A DNA stretch of 64,000 bases, from positions 7,280,861 to 7,344,860 of the forward strand of contig NC_090196.1 of NCBI RefSeq assembly GCF_024679245.1, read 5' to 3'. The position numbers were made by a program, and so were the translations under genes. Shown here one piece after another: positions 1-13,744 of the stretch; position 1 is the stretch's first letter; each line of letters begins with the position of its first letter. The notes beneath the pieces were generated by a model. That model was given only the letters and a program-made list of their open reading frames with translations. It did no database searches and was not told the origin of the DNA. The stretch is from Pseudorasbora parva (taxonomy: Eukaryota; Chordata; Actinopteri; Cypriniformes; Gobionidae).

Positions 1-171
1 TAATCCATGATGTGCATTTCTCTCTATAGGCGCGTTCACTATACGGAGATGGCGGTCGTCAAATTAATAAACTAAAAATAATAACCCTGACGCACACTAT
101 GGTTAACTGAGTATTAACCGCTAAGGGCCTCGGTTAACGGTTAATGAAAAACTTGAAAACGTGCAGCCCTA
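1..171. mobile_element. Terminal fragment of a hAT-like DNA transposon
   Basis: The segment ends in GTGCAGCCCTA, the inverse of the TAGGGCTGCAC terminus common in fish hAT elements. It is preceded by AT-rich GGTTAACGGTTAAT sequence typical of these relics. The other end lies outside the window, so family and length are unknown. Confidence 0.45.
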
Positions 172-454
172 TTATCCACATTACATTTCACCTACAACAG
201 CATTGAGAACTTTTGTAATGATATGTTTGGCCATTCACTTTTTAATACATCATTACATTTAAACTGCAAACACAAGAGAAGAGTCTCTGCATTAAAGACA
301 CACATGTCAACAGCTGTCAATCAAGAGGTCACACCCCTGTTTTTATAGCATCAAATAACTAACTAAAACCAACTAAAAAACAAACACTTGAACTTACATA
401 AGCGTTATAAAAACTACCTAAAATGGCAGAAACAATCTTTGGAAAAATTTATTT
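172..454. other. No recognisable feature
   Basis: Unique-looking AT-rich flank. I see no ORF, tandem repeat or transposon terminus here. Confidence 0.5.
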
Positions 455-1098
455 AACCCCTTAACTGTCACCGTCCCGTATACGGGACACCTACGTTTAC
501 TTCACTATATTTAAATCCTAAAGTAATCATGACAAACATATAATTTCTTGACAAAACACATATCATTTGAAAGGTCTGAGTCTCAATGTTCCATTTTTGA
601 TGACTGTTTTATGATGGAAGTGATATTTGGACAGATATTTACAGGAAAATACATCAAATGAACAATCAATGGAAATTGAATGACACCCGGTGGCTATTTT
701 TGGTATAACGCCTAAACAAAATCTCATGGGGACTTTCATTTTTATGATATCAACTTCAAATTTGGAACACAATTTGGTTAGACATATGGCTTTGATTTCA
801 TAGTAATTTTAGAGTAAAACATTTTTGTAAAATATTTATTTTATATAAAATAAAAATATTTAGTACTGTTTTTTCCATTTTCAATTAATTTAAACTTCCA
901 TAACTTTTCTATTATTTTACATTTTGAAATGCTTTCACTTCAGCAATAATCTGCTGATTGTCTTTAACTCAAGACCAATCTTAAGTATATATTCCAAAGC
1001 ATTCGTGAATTACAGCCCTTTAAGTTTGGATACTGCATTTTCATGACTATTCTCAAAAAGGGTATACAGTTACAGTTGCCTTTTAAGGGGTTCAAGTA
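455..1098. mobile_element. TIR element with AACCCCTTAA-type ends
   Basis: The left end reads TTAACCCCTTAACTGTCA and the right end reads TTGCCTTTTAAGGGGTT, which are imperfect inverted copies. Just inside the left end lies a perfect 16-bp palindrome, GTCCCGTATACGGGAC (473-488). No transposase is visible, so this is probably a non-autonomous DNA element. A similar left end starts near 5932. Confidence 0.5.
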
Positions 1099-2354
<1,256 letters not shown>

Positions 2355-2394
2355 ACCTGGTATTGTTTGTTTCAAGGCCTCTTAATAGTATACA

Positions 2395-2730
2395 TCTTAA
2401 ATAGTTCACCCAAAAATCAAAAATCCATAATCAAAAATCCAATCCATCATACTTACCCTCGTGTTGTTCCAAACCTGTATGAATTTCTTTCTTCTGCTGA
2501 ACACAGAATATTATATTTAAAAAAATATTGGTAACCAAAGAGTTGATGGCCCTATTGACTTCCTTAGGATGAAAAAATACTATGGAAGCCAATGGGGCTC
2601 ATCAACATTTTGGTTTACTGATATATTTTCAAAAAATCTTATTTTGTGTTCAGGTTTGGAATAACTTGGTCAGTAAATAATGCCAGGTTCTGAGAATCAG
2701 ACATTTTTAAGTGAACTATTCCTTTAATCA
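2395..2730. mobile_element. Degenerate fold-back MITE (TTAAAGGGATAGTTCACC family)
   Basis: It contains the family blocks AGTTCACCCAAAAAT, GTTGTTCCAAACCTGTATGA and CTTCTGCTGAACACA, and ends in a weak inverse copy AAGTGAACTATTCCTTTAA. The left terminus is decayed. Other copies in this window show the full TTAA-flanked structure. Confidence 0.7.
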
Positions 2731-2760
2731 TTTTTAAACCTGGCAATGTTTCAAGGCCTC

Positions 2761-3085
2761 TTAAAGGGACAGTTCGTCTAAAAAGGAAAATTCTGTCATC
2801 ATTTACTCACCCGCATATTATTCCATACCTATATGGATTTCTTTCTTCCGCTGAACACAAATATTATATTTTGGAGAGCAATTGATGGGCCCCATTGAAT
2901 TCCATAACATGGGAAAAAAATACAATGGAAGCCAATGGAGCTCATTAATTGTTTGGTTGCTGACATTCTTCAAAATATCTTCTTTTGTTTTCAGCAGAAA
3001 AAAGAGACTCATACAGGTTTGGAATAACATGATGCTGAGTAAAATGATGACAGAACTTTCATTTTTAGGTGAACTGTCCCTTTAA
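2761..3085. mobile_element. TTAA-flanked fold-back MITE
   Basis: It starts TTAAAGGGACAGTTC and ends GAACTGTCCCTTTAA. The two halves are near-inverse copies over much of their length (CTTTCTTCCGCTGAACACAA against its complement near 2990), so the whole element can form a hairpin. The TTAA duplication fits piggyBac- or Kolobok-type transposition. The short ORFs on both strands are not genes. Confidence 0.8.
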
Positions 3086-4681
3086 CTGTCTCTTTTTTGT
3101 GGTAGTGTAGTCACAGCATTCAAGGGTTACTCTGGCCTTCAAGAGCAACATTTGCTCAGTCCCTTTAGTGGCTGTGTCCCTGAATAGCACCTAATCAAGT
3201 CTCTCAAGGAACCGTAATTGCTGCTTCTCAGACAAGAAAGTCAGACTGAACACTGTCAGCCCCCAGGATGAAGGTACAAGCTAGTTCTGAGTGACCTTGT
3301 TATTGGTCATGGTCGCCCACGAGGCAGAACACATCATTAACGGAGCCCAAAGCGCAGGGGCCATGCTGTCAGTCTATTAAAAGAGACTGCTCAGTGGGAA
3401 GCCAGTGTTTTTTAGACTTTCCCCATGTGAGTGCCCAAAAATACCACCCTGATCTCCATTTAGCACACTTGAGAACCTTCAGATTCAAACTTCAGCCAGA
3501 CTTAACTTTAATATGAAGGTATGGCCTTGTCAAGTGTGTGTCTTAAGCAGGTTTAACCAGTTTAAAATCATGATGAATTAGGATTTTTACTCTCTTTTTT
3601 TATGGATATATGCTATTTACACTAATAGCAACCAAGTATTTTCTTTACACTAAAAGCAAATAGCAGTATTTTCTTTGCACTAAGAGGAAATGTATAAGAT
3701 GTTGCTTTATTGGAACATTACTTGTCCTTGTCGCTAAGGCTCCCCTACACCTTCCCCTAACCCTACCCGTTAGGCACTTTACTTCCACTTTTCGTAATAT
3801 TTGTTTAAAGTAAACTAATATGCTATGGGAAAAGGGAGAAGAATGAGTTCGGAAAAAGGCGTATTTAAACTAGAGTTAATCCGGTCAAAAGCTAACATCA
3901 CCCGCCTTATTCTCCACACCATATATTATGTTATCTACTGGATTTTGTGTGATTTTGTCTGGCTCAATAGCACAGTGATGGGCGGAGTTAATGTAAATGG
4001 ACTCTGCCAACAAGGCAGCCTATTGCACTTGGTGTAAATAGACACTCGTTTTTTTTGTTTGGAATAGTTTTCGCTCATGCTAACCAAGCAAAAAGCCAAT
4101 GTTATTTTTGAACATCATTATGAAATGTCATTCGCATATTACATTTGTAACATGTTTGACATGACATTCTATGACTTAAAACGTCAGGAATTTACTGGAT
4201 TGTGAAAATTTAATATTACATCGTACATTTTTGCCATCATTTATCAATTAATTTAAAAATATAACAAGTGCAATTCATACATACATTATCTTGAATATGC
4301 CTCGTCTATGTTGAATATGTTTTTGAATCCTGTTTAAAAATTAATTTTTATATTTTTTTTAGAGGGCAAAGTCTAAATGTCAGGCTGGTACAAAATAAGA
4401 AAAAAGGCTTATTAAAAAAAATGAAACTCTTGAAAATGAAAAATCTCATTATTTATTATAAAAGGAGGTATTTAAATAAACTGCTTATTAATATTTTGAA
4501 AAAACATATATATTTTGTAGAGCCACATGACTGTGTCATGGTCAAAAAGTCTCTCATTTATATATCATATAGCGACAAGACAAGTCAAGTTAGAAAAGGT
4601 TCTAATATGTAATTTGGTGTGACCCTCAAAAGCATAATAATTTATGATATTTGGCAAACAATTTTGGAAAAGGAAATTCAG
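3086..4681. other. No gene seen; AT-rich flank
   Basis: A short direct repeat built on AGTATTTTCTTTACACTAA lies at about 3635-3690. Otherwise I see only short chance ORFs and no terminal repeats. Confidence 0.45.
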
Positions 4682-5378
4682 TTAAAGGGATAGTTCACCC
4701 AAAAATGACCCTGAAAATTATCCCATATTTTACTCACTCTCGAGCCATCCTAGGTGTACCTGATATTCTTCTTTCAGACAAATGCAATCAGTCATATAAA
4801 AAAAGTTATACAAATTATTTAAAAAAATGGATCCCTCCGGGGGTTAATAAAGGCCTTCTAAAGCAAACTGATGTGTTTGTGTAAGAAACCTATCTATATG
4901 TAAACCTTTATTAAGTAAAATATCTAGCTCCCGCCAGACCACCTTCTATATTTAACTTACGAAGAAAGTGTAATGCCTCAACGCAGTTCAAAACACTTAT
5001 GCTACGTCTGACACCATATGTCACGGCAGTTATGCTTTTTTTGAATATGGAAGTTGAATATGGAAGACTGTTTGGCAGAACCTAGATATTTTACTTTTTA
5101 ACACATTAAATATGAATATATTTCTTACACAAAAACATTGGTTCACTTCAGAAGGCCTTTATTAACCCCCCAGAGCCGTGTGGAGCACTTTTATAATGGA
5201 TGGATGCACTTTTTTGGGCTGTCTTTCACTGCCAATATAAAGCTTTAATGAGCCAGCATATTTTTAATTTAACCCCAAATGTATTTGTCTAAAAATAGAA
5301 TGTCATATACACCTAGGGTGGCGTGAGGGTGAGTAAATCATGGGGTAATTTTCATTTTTAGGGGAACTATCCCTTTAA
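4682..5378. mobile_element. Long TTAA-flanked fold-back MITE
   Basis: The ends are TTAAAGGGATAGTTCACCC and GGGGAACTATCCCTTTAA. The interior (CCTTCTAAAGCAAACTGATG against CAGAAGGCCTTTATTAACCC) folds back on itself. A sister copy lies at 53614-54329. No coding capacity. Confidence 0.8.
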
Positions 5379-6069
5379 GAGGCGGAGCAAACCATTACGT
5401 TTTGATAAACAATCATGAAGGCCTTTTTTACTTTTGTATTGTGGAATTATGTGCATCCATTAATCATGCAAAATAAGACCAGGAATGCGGTTTAAGGGAA
5501 AAAATAGGATCAGTTTGATTACATCCATTCACCATTTAACTAAATCCGTTTGTAGATCTCAAAGTCTCCGTGCTTTATTTATGTTTCAATCAGTCCCATG
5601 TGTTTCTTTCTGCTTCGGTTGGGAGAAATGAGGTCACCATGCGATATATGTCAGAGACCTTGTGTCGTGAGATACGCCATGCTCTGTCTGCTGCTGTGGT
5701 GCCAGCAGTAGTAAATAGGTCATTTGGCCAGGCCTTAAATCCAGGGCTAGGAGTTGGATTAAAAACCCAGTAAGGGTGGAGATTAGCTGAAGCCAGCAGG
5801 CGTGAAGTCCGTCTGTACTCTGGGTGGTCCAGTGATCCACAGACAGACATTCACTCAGTTGTCAAACAGGATCACGTCACACAGCTAATGGATATTGAAT
5901 GAGTGAAAGCATGGGGCTAAAATGGGTTCGATTAACCCCTTACACCCTGAAAGCTTGTTTTATGATTTCACATCTAAGTGGCGTAAATCAAAATAATTGA
6001 TTATAACTCTTAAAAAAAAGTTAGAATCAAGTACATGGTCTCATTTCATAGAAAACCTTTAAAATGTCA
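5379..6069. other. No gene seen; decayed repeat end near 5932
   Basis: A lone ATTAACCCCTTACACCCTG motif resembles the left end of the element at 455-1098. Nothing else is recognisable. Confidence 0.4.
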
Positions 6070-6243
6070 AAGAACAGATTTTGGTAAAGTTTGGAGGTCT
6101 GTAGCTATTGAAAGTTGGCGACTTCTGCGCACTGTGAGCCTTAGCATGTGCTGACCCCGCTTTATGATGTTACATGGCCTAACACTTTGTGGCTGAGTTC
6201 GTGTTGTTCCCAATTGCTGCCACTTGTTATAATGCCACTTAGG
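6070..6243 (-). pseudogene. Tc1-like transposase relic
   Basis: Read on the minus strand, the segment encodes a decayed piece of the N-terminal DNA-binding region (WQQLGTTRTQPQ, ITKRGQHMLR-like, RSRQLS, ATDLQTL). The same stretch is better preserved at 14520-14710. It lacks both termini and the catalytic part, so it is a dead fragment. Confidence 0.7.
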
Positions 6244-6320
6244 GGTGTGCACGAATATTCAATCTGTAATTAATATTCGAAAGCTAAAAATACTATTCGA
6301 ATTTTACTGCGTTGATTTGC
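6240..6320. mobile_element. hAT-like left terminus
   Basis: TAGGGGTGTGCACGAATATT is a typical hAT terminal motif in fish. No matching right end is seen nearby. From about 6321 to 6803 nothing else is recognisable. Confidence 0.4.
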
Positions 6321-6936
6321 TGGCCGTAAATGCAGTGAATCAATGAGAAATCCCTCTGAATCTCGCAGTTATAACTAAATCTACTGGGTGGCGCTGTGGA
6401 GCGGGTTAATAAGTTGAGTGTATTTTTATTTAAAAAAATGTTGTGTATTTTATTACACTACATTTTGTTGGTGCATATACATACAAATGTATAAATATCT
6501 TAAATATTTTATTGTTATTAAGGGAAACTGTGTTGAACACATGCTTTGATTATTTTTGTCTACATTTCTTTCACTTATCATTCTGGAAAGATGCGTACGC
6601 ACATGGATTTGTTCTCAAACTCGTTGTAATGTTGATGAAATCAGAGTATTACAAATAAGCATCTGCAAGGTTAGTCATTTACATAAAACAAATGAGTAAA
6701 TGAGCACAATGACCAAAACAGCTCTATAAGGGCTTTTATGCGCAACCTACCATTAAAGGCAAGCTCTCTAAAGAGCTCACAGCAAGATTATCATCCTCAA
6801 AAATAGGGCTGTCCAATATATCGAAGTTATCGAAATATCGCAAATGTACATATCGCAATATGCATATCACAATGGCACGCATTATCAGAATGATTTTAAT
6901 AGGTACTTTAACATTGTGAAAAGTGTACATTTTCAG

Positions 6937-8530
6937 CCTGGTCTCATCCTTAATACGTAGGTATTAATACGTTACTTTCAAAGAGACTAAACGTACGTCT
7001 TAGTACGTTTGGAGAAGTGCTAAAATGTAAAATATAGACGTATTTGCAACATTTAAACGTAGTATTATTACATTTTTACAGCTATAAAACGTAAAATATT
7101 TACGAATCCATCATGAAATCTTTTTTTTTTAAGAATACAAAACTTTATTCTGGTAAAAACATTTTTTTTTGTTTTGTTATATCATAAAGATATCTATATA
7201 ATTTCCCTTTGACCATTTTATTGATTAATCTACGATCCCTTAACACTACCCCAAACCTAAACCTACCAATTTAATACAGAATATAAAGAAAATAAAAGGT
7301 AAAACGTTGGAAAATGACGATTTTGGTAACAATATAGCATTAAAAAAAAATATTTTGAACGGCTAATCCTACACTTACCCCTAAACCTACCCATTAGCAT
7401 TCATTAAAACAACGTACTGTTATAAATCAAAGCATAACAGACAGACTAGTGTACTCACAATAATTTATTTATTGCAAAAATGTCAAAAGCGGTACCAAAA
7501 GTAGTTCAAATGAAGATGTGTTGCAGTCGCAGTCCTCTCTGGTGGTATATAACGTTAATAGTTTTGTATGAGGTACAGAGCAGAATGTTAGCTATTAATC
7601 AATGAAAATATTAATCCGGCTTCTCTCCGTGAAGTTGCGCGTTTCCCATTTCAAATACAAATCGACTGAAACACGACATGTCAAAATCATAGGTCAAAAT
7701 CTGTGACGAAGCAGGCGAGAGCCAATGAGCGTTCGATGCCACTGCCGTAAATCATGTCGTAACGCTTCATGAGGGCACGTTTTTTAAATTTGAATTTACG
7801 AGCGCGAGATTTGATGTTTACCGTCGCGCTACTGAGAGGAGAATGGAGATGAAGATCACCGGGCTCAATTTTAGATTTGTTTCTCGCAAACATATGGATT
7901 CTATCGATTTGGATTACAGCAAACGAATAAAGTGTTGCGTTTTGTGAATTGATGTTGTGTTTTGGTGTTGTGATCGCCAGTTGCTGAATAGGAGAAAATG
8001 CCTTTTTATGTCTCACAGCAAACAACAAGCTAAATACTACAAAATGGTTGGCAAGAATGTTATTCATCTGACGGTTTTAAAATTCAGTCTTCTTTTAACA
8101 TTATCTAGTCACCCGAAATGAGTTTGTAGTGATGTCACGAGAGCAAAATGTTATTTTATATTTCTGTTATTATATATTAGGTTGATTAACTTAGTAAAAT
8201 GCATAAATGTGACTGAAAACATGTATTGATGTGACTATTGGATATAGAATAAACAATATTAATGCCACGATTTATGGGAGCCGGTGGCTGCTTACACGTT
8301 AACAGATACGTCGATAAATTACATTTTAGTGCTGTTAATACGTCAATATTGTACATTTTAGTGCTGTTAATACGTCAATATTGTACATTTTAGTGCTGTT
8401 AATAAGTCAGTATTGTACGTTTTATTGTGTGTGAAAACGTTAGTAAATGTACGTGTAGTAGAATCACACTTTACGTAAAAATACTCACGTATTTTCATGA
8501 GATCACGTTGACATTTTAGGTTGATGCATA
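6937..8530. mobile_element. TACGT-rich uncharacterised repeat nested in the hAT relic
   Basis: Both ends are rich in TACGT motifs (AATACGTAGGTATTAATACG on the left, ACTCACGTATTTTCATGAGA on the right), with an imperfect inverted TCTCAT/ATGAGA pair. A 126-codon minus-strand ORF (7687-8067) lies inside. It has Lys/Arg-rich stretches but no motif I recognise. I treat it as element-derived; boundaries are approximate. Confidence 0.35.
8321..8416. repeat. 32-bp tandem repeat, 3 copies
   Basis: The unit begins ACATTTTAGTGCTGTTAATA. The first two copies are almost identical and the third diverges. Confidence 0.85.
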
Positions 8531-9026
8531 TAGCAGAGAATCAACAGGGCACATGACTGTTACTTATGGGACTTGCTTGATGTTAAAAAAGAGCTACTGA
8601 ACACAAAAATTGCGAAAACAACTCACACAACTGACACACACACACCAAAACATGCGCGGAACTCGTCCACCCCTAGTTCAGGAGTCTTTGTTTACCTGGA
8701 TGTTCTTGATGTTAAGTTTTAGGTTGATATAACTATATATTACCAAGTCAAGCAAAGAGTTTGGGGTATTTAAATGTTTGCATACATTTTTTTTTTTTTT
8801 GCTTACATTGATGTTAAAATTGTATTGTCAGATTTGTGACAAATTTTTGTTGTAGCGATGCTTTCTTTTCCCAGAAAGAATGTAAAACATAAATGGTATC
8901 ATTCTTAGTAATATAGCTTAAATAGATTTTACACACTAATATCGTATCGCATATTGAATATCACATTATTTACGAGGTATTGCCTATCGAATTTTTTCTT
9001 CATTATCGCACAGTCCTACTCAAAAC

Positions 9027-9556
9027 TAGCCTGGAAATCTAGACGCACCCTAGCGGCAGCAAATTTAATCTGCCCGCGAGTGTCGTCTAGCAACTCTCAA
9101 TACCCTTCTGAGCTGTAAACGCCAAACTCTGGTCGGGCCAATCACATCGTGTATAGAGTCGGTGGGCGGGGCCATAATGATGATGGCCGAGTTGTGTTTG
9201 CGTGCTTCTAGTAAACACAGAAACTGGCGAACGGTGGCGGTCGAATTTCGAATCAGCTTTGACCGTGACTCTGGAAGACTTGGAGTTCAGCTTTTTCTCT
9301 GAAAAAAGAACAAAGAACGGCACTGAAGTCATTCTTAAAAAGGGAAGATGTGTTCGGAGTTTTGCCGATCGGATACAGCGAATGTTTAATCTATCAATGA
9401 GCTCTGCTTCACCTTCGTTGCTCTGGTTGGTGTAGCGCTATCCTATCGCGTGCAGAGGGAGTTTGAAAGACAACCGTTTATCCGCCCCTCGGATTGAGCT
9501 GTCAATGGTGAGTTTCCGGACGAAACATCTTGATGTGGGTCTGGCTTGTCAGGCTA
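9027..9556 (+). pseudogene. Repeat with a RecQ-like helicase motif relic
   Basis: The element is bounded by TAGCCTGGAAA and GTCAGGCTA, imperfect inverse ends. From 9290 to the stop at 9398-9400 one frame reads a block resembling the start of a RecQ-like helicase core: EQRTALKSFL (Q-motif-like) followed by VFGVLPIGYSECLIYQ. The latter matches the usual LPTGxGKSLIYQ Walker A except that the Gly-Lys-Ser is degenerate. No ATPase could result. Helicase fragments of this type are repetitive in fish genomes, so this is probably an old mobile or captured piece. Confidence 0.5.
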
Positions 9557-10477
9557 ACTCAAAACCAATTCAAACACAATAAACACGTTTTATACAGGCC
9601 CTGAAAAGATACTACATATTCACATTTGCGTTTTTATGCAGATGAACTTTGCAACAAGAATCTGAACTAAAAAGTTCTGTTAGTGCAAAGGTGATGTCGA
9701 ACTTCACTGGTACTTTTACACCCAGATCCATTGAGTTGTCATAGCTAGCTCTTTGTCTCTTTGCTGGTTTTGTTAAGAAGCGATTAAAGATGTCAGCTGC
9801 CAGGATAAAGGGTTGTTTTCTTCTGAAGTCTCAGTAGGGAGTGTTTTGAAGCTGCTGTGGAGTGCCAGACCTTAAATCAGAGTTCACAGGAGGACAGACG
9901 CTGGGTAGGCTGTGCCGACGGTGGCTTGGCATCGCTCACGTTGTTCTATTCAGTTCTTTTACCATTCATTTACTCCGCTCTGTTTAAAGATTACAAGAGT
10001 GGATCATAGTGCAGGCATGCGGGGTCAGAACCCTCATCAAATTACGATGGCTGCCAGTTATGAATTGAAACATCTATGGCTGTATGCGGTTTGCACGAAT
10101 CAGGCGCACACAGAAGGAGCCTTTTTACAGTTTCTCAGAGTGTGACAAGAAATGAATGGCTCGTCTGTAAAACTTTAGGCTGTTTTAGTATGAATAATGG
10201 CAGCATATTATTTTCCTGGCACTTTTATTGCAAACCACCACTTGATCTCTCATACGCCAGCTCTTAATAACGCGCTTGCTCGCCTCAATCTAAAATTGAA
10301 TGTGGCACTTTGTTAAATTTAGAATTGCAATCATTATTAGCTGTGCCCGTTTCGGTGTAGGAAGTGTCATATCAATAAATGAGCTTTTGAAACACTTAAT
10401 AAGACCATGAAACTCATGGTCTTGCTCATCAGCCAGGCCTTTATACCACACACAAAGACATTCACAAAAGTTTCCAT
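9557..10477. other. No recognisable feature
   Basis: Only short chance ORFs occur. No repeat termini were found. Confidence 0.4.
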
Positions 10478-10906
10478 ATAAAGGAAATTTATGTGAGAAA
10501 TGTATTTCAATGAATCATAAAATGGCCCTGATATGTCACTAGACATTAAGAAATCATGTTCATTTCAAATCCTTATATCACTGACAACAGTAGTCCGGTC
10601 AGGATATTGTCATTTAAAAGTTTTTGTTGTAGCCCTCAACTGATGTTGATGTTGTCATGTTGTGTTTTGGTCTGAAGCTCCGCCCTCCACCTCTCGACCA
10701 ATCACAAAGTCAGTAGTGTTTGGGCATCTGGGTTGCCAGATCTGCTCTAGTTACCACAGCTGCAGCTACAAACGTTCCTGCTGATCCTGCAGCCAATCTG
10801 GAAACCTCGAGTCAGGGGGAGGAGGAGGGGGATACACCGCTCTACAGTCATTAGAAAGTGATTGCAGTACCAGTTTTGGCCACAATCTTACATACACTTC
10901 CTTTAA
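10478..10906 (+). mobile_element. Dispersed MITE, copy 1 (AGGAA...TTCCT ends)
   Basis: It shares long blocks with 29931-30248, for example AAATGGCCCTGATATGTCAC, GTTGCCAGATCTGCTCTAGT and CAGTACCAGTTTTGGCCACA. The left end here (ATAAAGGAA) is decayed, while the right end CTTCCTTTAA is intact. Confidence 0.7.
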
Positions 10907-11380
10907 CATTAGAAACATGTTCTTTTTGGTTGAAAACAACTTTTATATCATTTCATTTTCAAGAAAAGTCTACATTCAATGACTCAAAAAATGTCATGTG
11001 TACCCATCAGATGAAAAGTCATTATTTTATTAAATATGTATTCAAATCTAATTTAATATTTTTTTATACAAATACCATGAGTTATATCATTACATTTTTG
11101 GAGAGTCGCACTGCATGAGATTTAAGAGCCTGAACTCTCCTAAAATGACAATTATCTGATATTTCTTGAGACTTACTGACTGACACATGGCACTGTCCTG
11201 TTTATGTTTCTCCCCCCTAAATCACACCATTGACTTGGATGCGGCTTCTAAATGTTTATATGAAGATTGATTTGTCCTTTTTGCCAGCTTTGGTCTCAAA
11301 TTAATTTCTATGCCTTTTGTTGTTTTGTGTTCCATAGAGTAAAGAAAGTCAAATTATTTTGAAACGATTAAACTATTTTA

Positions 11381-13043
11381 AAGGTGCCCTAGAATGAGTT
11401 GAAACAATAAATTGTTCTCTGATATCTACAAAAGAGGGTATGTGGCTAATTTAAGGGCAACAATTGTTCAGATACAGTTTTACAGGTCCATTTAAAACCC
11501 TATAAATTGTCCCTAGCATGTAATGCTCTGTTTTTGCCTTATTTAGAAGAGTCATGAATATTAATGTTGAGCTCTGCTCTGATTGGCTTATTTCAGCAGC
11601 TCTGAGCACACAGCAGTTCAGCTGTTTAGCGAAGCGGCCCGTGAGTCCTGACAGAACACAGACCGACTGAATGACACTTTTTCAGCAGAACATCTCAAAA
11701 GGAGATGCTGAAATACAGCCTACTTGTTTATTGGTGTTTTCAGATCATCCGTGCGCGCGCGCGAGGGAGAGAGAGCTTGCATGCATATGGTTGCCAGATT
11801 GCAAATGTTTAGGTAAAACACCAGATAGTTGACGTGTTCTTTTCACAGAAAAGCTCTTTGGGGGATTTAAATGACTGAAATCTGGCAACAGCAAGCACAA
11901 ACGCTCTTCTTTCCCCCCGACAAAACCAAAACCAGTATACTATCCTGTGTTTTGGTTATGTCTCCGGCACGATGACTCCGATCTTTCAAATATTCATACT
12001 CTTGTGTAATCGACGTGCCATCCTAAATGAACCCGTCTCTTGCGTGATACCCACAATTTTAAATATTCCTATCCTAATATGATTTATGACCTGCATGGTC
12101 GCCAGAAAAATAATTATACACTGTAATAATGCCAGAAGAGAACTGGCACCCCAACTGAGTCTGGTTTCTCCCAAGGTTTATTTTTCTCCATCATGCCCTG
12201 ATGGAGTTTTGGTTCCTTGCCACTGTCGCCTTTGGCTTGGCTTGCTCAGTTGGGGACACAAAAATTAGGATCTAATTTATTCAACTAAATATACTAATTA
12301 AATTGATTAATTAGGTCATATTTAATTCTATAAACTATCCAAATCAAACTAGCCAAATCAAATTTTGTTGCAATATTGTCCTGTTTAACACTGTGAAGCT
12401 GCTTTGAAACAATCGTCATTGTAAAAGCGCTTTATGAATAAAGTTGATTGATTGATTGTACATGGAGTTTCCTATTGTTACTGTACTAGCATCTTGCATC
12501 ATCTAGACAATGCTCTCTCTCTAAGAAACTTTCTATTTAATCAGAAATTGTTTAAACAGTCAATAAGTGGATAAAATCTTACTGCTTGCAGGAATATAGT
12601 TGTAATTGCCCCTTTCTTCAGTTTAAGATTCTGAGCGAAGCTTGCTAAAAATGGGCCGAGCAAACGAACGATCAGCCAAGATCAACCATGACTGTTGACG
12701 TTGTTTATCTGTGGGAAGGGTAGAAAAGTCCTCACGTCTCCTGCACAGCCTGGAACATGACATATGTGTCCATGAGAGCTGCAGTTTTTGCGATCCTCAA
12801 GTGTCGTTTGTTTACCTGCAGTCCCGATGATTTGGCTGCGCAGTTTCGCCTGACAATGAACATGCTTTGTAGGCATTATGTTGAGAATCACTTATTTTTC
12901 CGTGGTGTTTTTCATGCACGAGATTTACATAAGAAGTAGAAGGCAATGGTGTTTGAGACTCACAGTATGTGATGTCCGTGTACTGAACTCTTATTATTTC
13001 ACAATGACAAGCTTAATTAAATTTTTCATTCTAGGGCACCTTT
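11381..13043 (+). mobile_element. TTAA-flanked TIR element (AGGTGCCCTAGAATG), copy 1
   Basis: The left end TTAAAGGTGCCCTAGAATG and the right end CATTCTAGGGCACCTTTAA are inverse copies, each joined to a TTAA. A second copy in the opposite orientation starts at 43605. This copy has been enlarged by extra sequence between about 11740 and 12475, including an L2 fragment. No transposase is visible. Confidence 0.75.
11968..12462 (+). mobile_element. L2 LINE 3'-end fragment, nested
   Basis: The segment matches the 3'UTR of the L2 at 21769-26950 in opposite orientation (GAACTGGCACCCC, CCAAGGTTTATTTTTCTCC, CCACTGTCGCCTTTGGCTTG). It ends AAAGCGCTTTATGAATAAAG followed by TTGATTGATTGATTG, the usual fish L2 tail. 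It is 5'-truncated and absent from the sister copy of the host element. Confidence 0.8.
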
Positions 13044-13744
13044 AATTTGTGATTGAACCATTCCTTTAACATTGAAAAAGTTGCACACTTCATCTTTATA
13101 TATATTTTCTTGCATGTAAAAGGATTTTTACATTCATTTTGCAGGTGTAAAATTTGTTTAGTCTGTTCAGGATGCGTTTCGTCTCTCTGCCGCTCATGTT
13201 CTTGTAAACAGTGCAAAACTGAACAGTAGCCAGATGCACAGCCAATTGAATTCATCCCATCATGCCCTCCAGCTGTGGCTCTGATCTGTGATTGGTTCAT
13301 CGGACTGCCTGGCCAAATGCAGGGTGGGGTTCATTACCCTGCAGAGCTCTAGTGAGAGAAAGAGAGGTAGAGCGGGGTTTGTAACTGTGCACCTTAAAGA
13401 CGGCGGCTCCCGCACCCCCCGTCAGGCCCACTGCAGCAGAAAGACTATTTTTAGCTCCTTTTTATGAGAGGAATGATGCTGGGAACTTGATTCGGATGTT
13501 CTGCAACTAAAAGCCCATGCTGTTTAGAATTCCTCCTTTGATTAGTGCCATCTTATGTAACCTAAAACCTTCATCTTGCAACCCTAGATTTCAAACATAA
13601 TTATCTAAAGAATGCATGTGGGTAATGTAGTAATTTAGAAAAAGGTATGTACATTTTTAGGGCTTAAAGACTTTTTTTAATCAACAAATGAATGTGGGTA
13701 AGTTTCATAACAAAAAAGCAACATTTTGAGCAAAGAGTTGAGAA
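13044..13744. other. No recognisable feature
   Basis: No ORF with homology and no clear repeat ends. Confidence 0.4.

Larger units (their letters stand above)
6804..9018. mobile_element. Decayed hAT-like element containing a nested repeat
   Basis: The left end TAGGGCTGTCCAATATATCG and the right end CGCACAGTCCTA are imperfect inverse copies. Subterminal ATATCG-rich sequence (6820-6870 and 8938-9008) is shared in inverted sense. About 1.6 kb of unrelated TACGT-rich sequence sits in the middle. No intact transposase is visible. Confidence 0.5.

Noticed and set aside
7687..8067. 126-codon minus-strand ORF
   Set aside because: It lies inside a repeat nested in a hAT relic and has no recognisable domain, so it is described with the repeat and not called as a gene.
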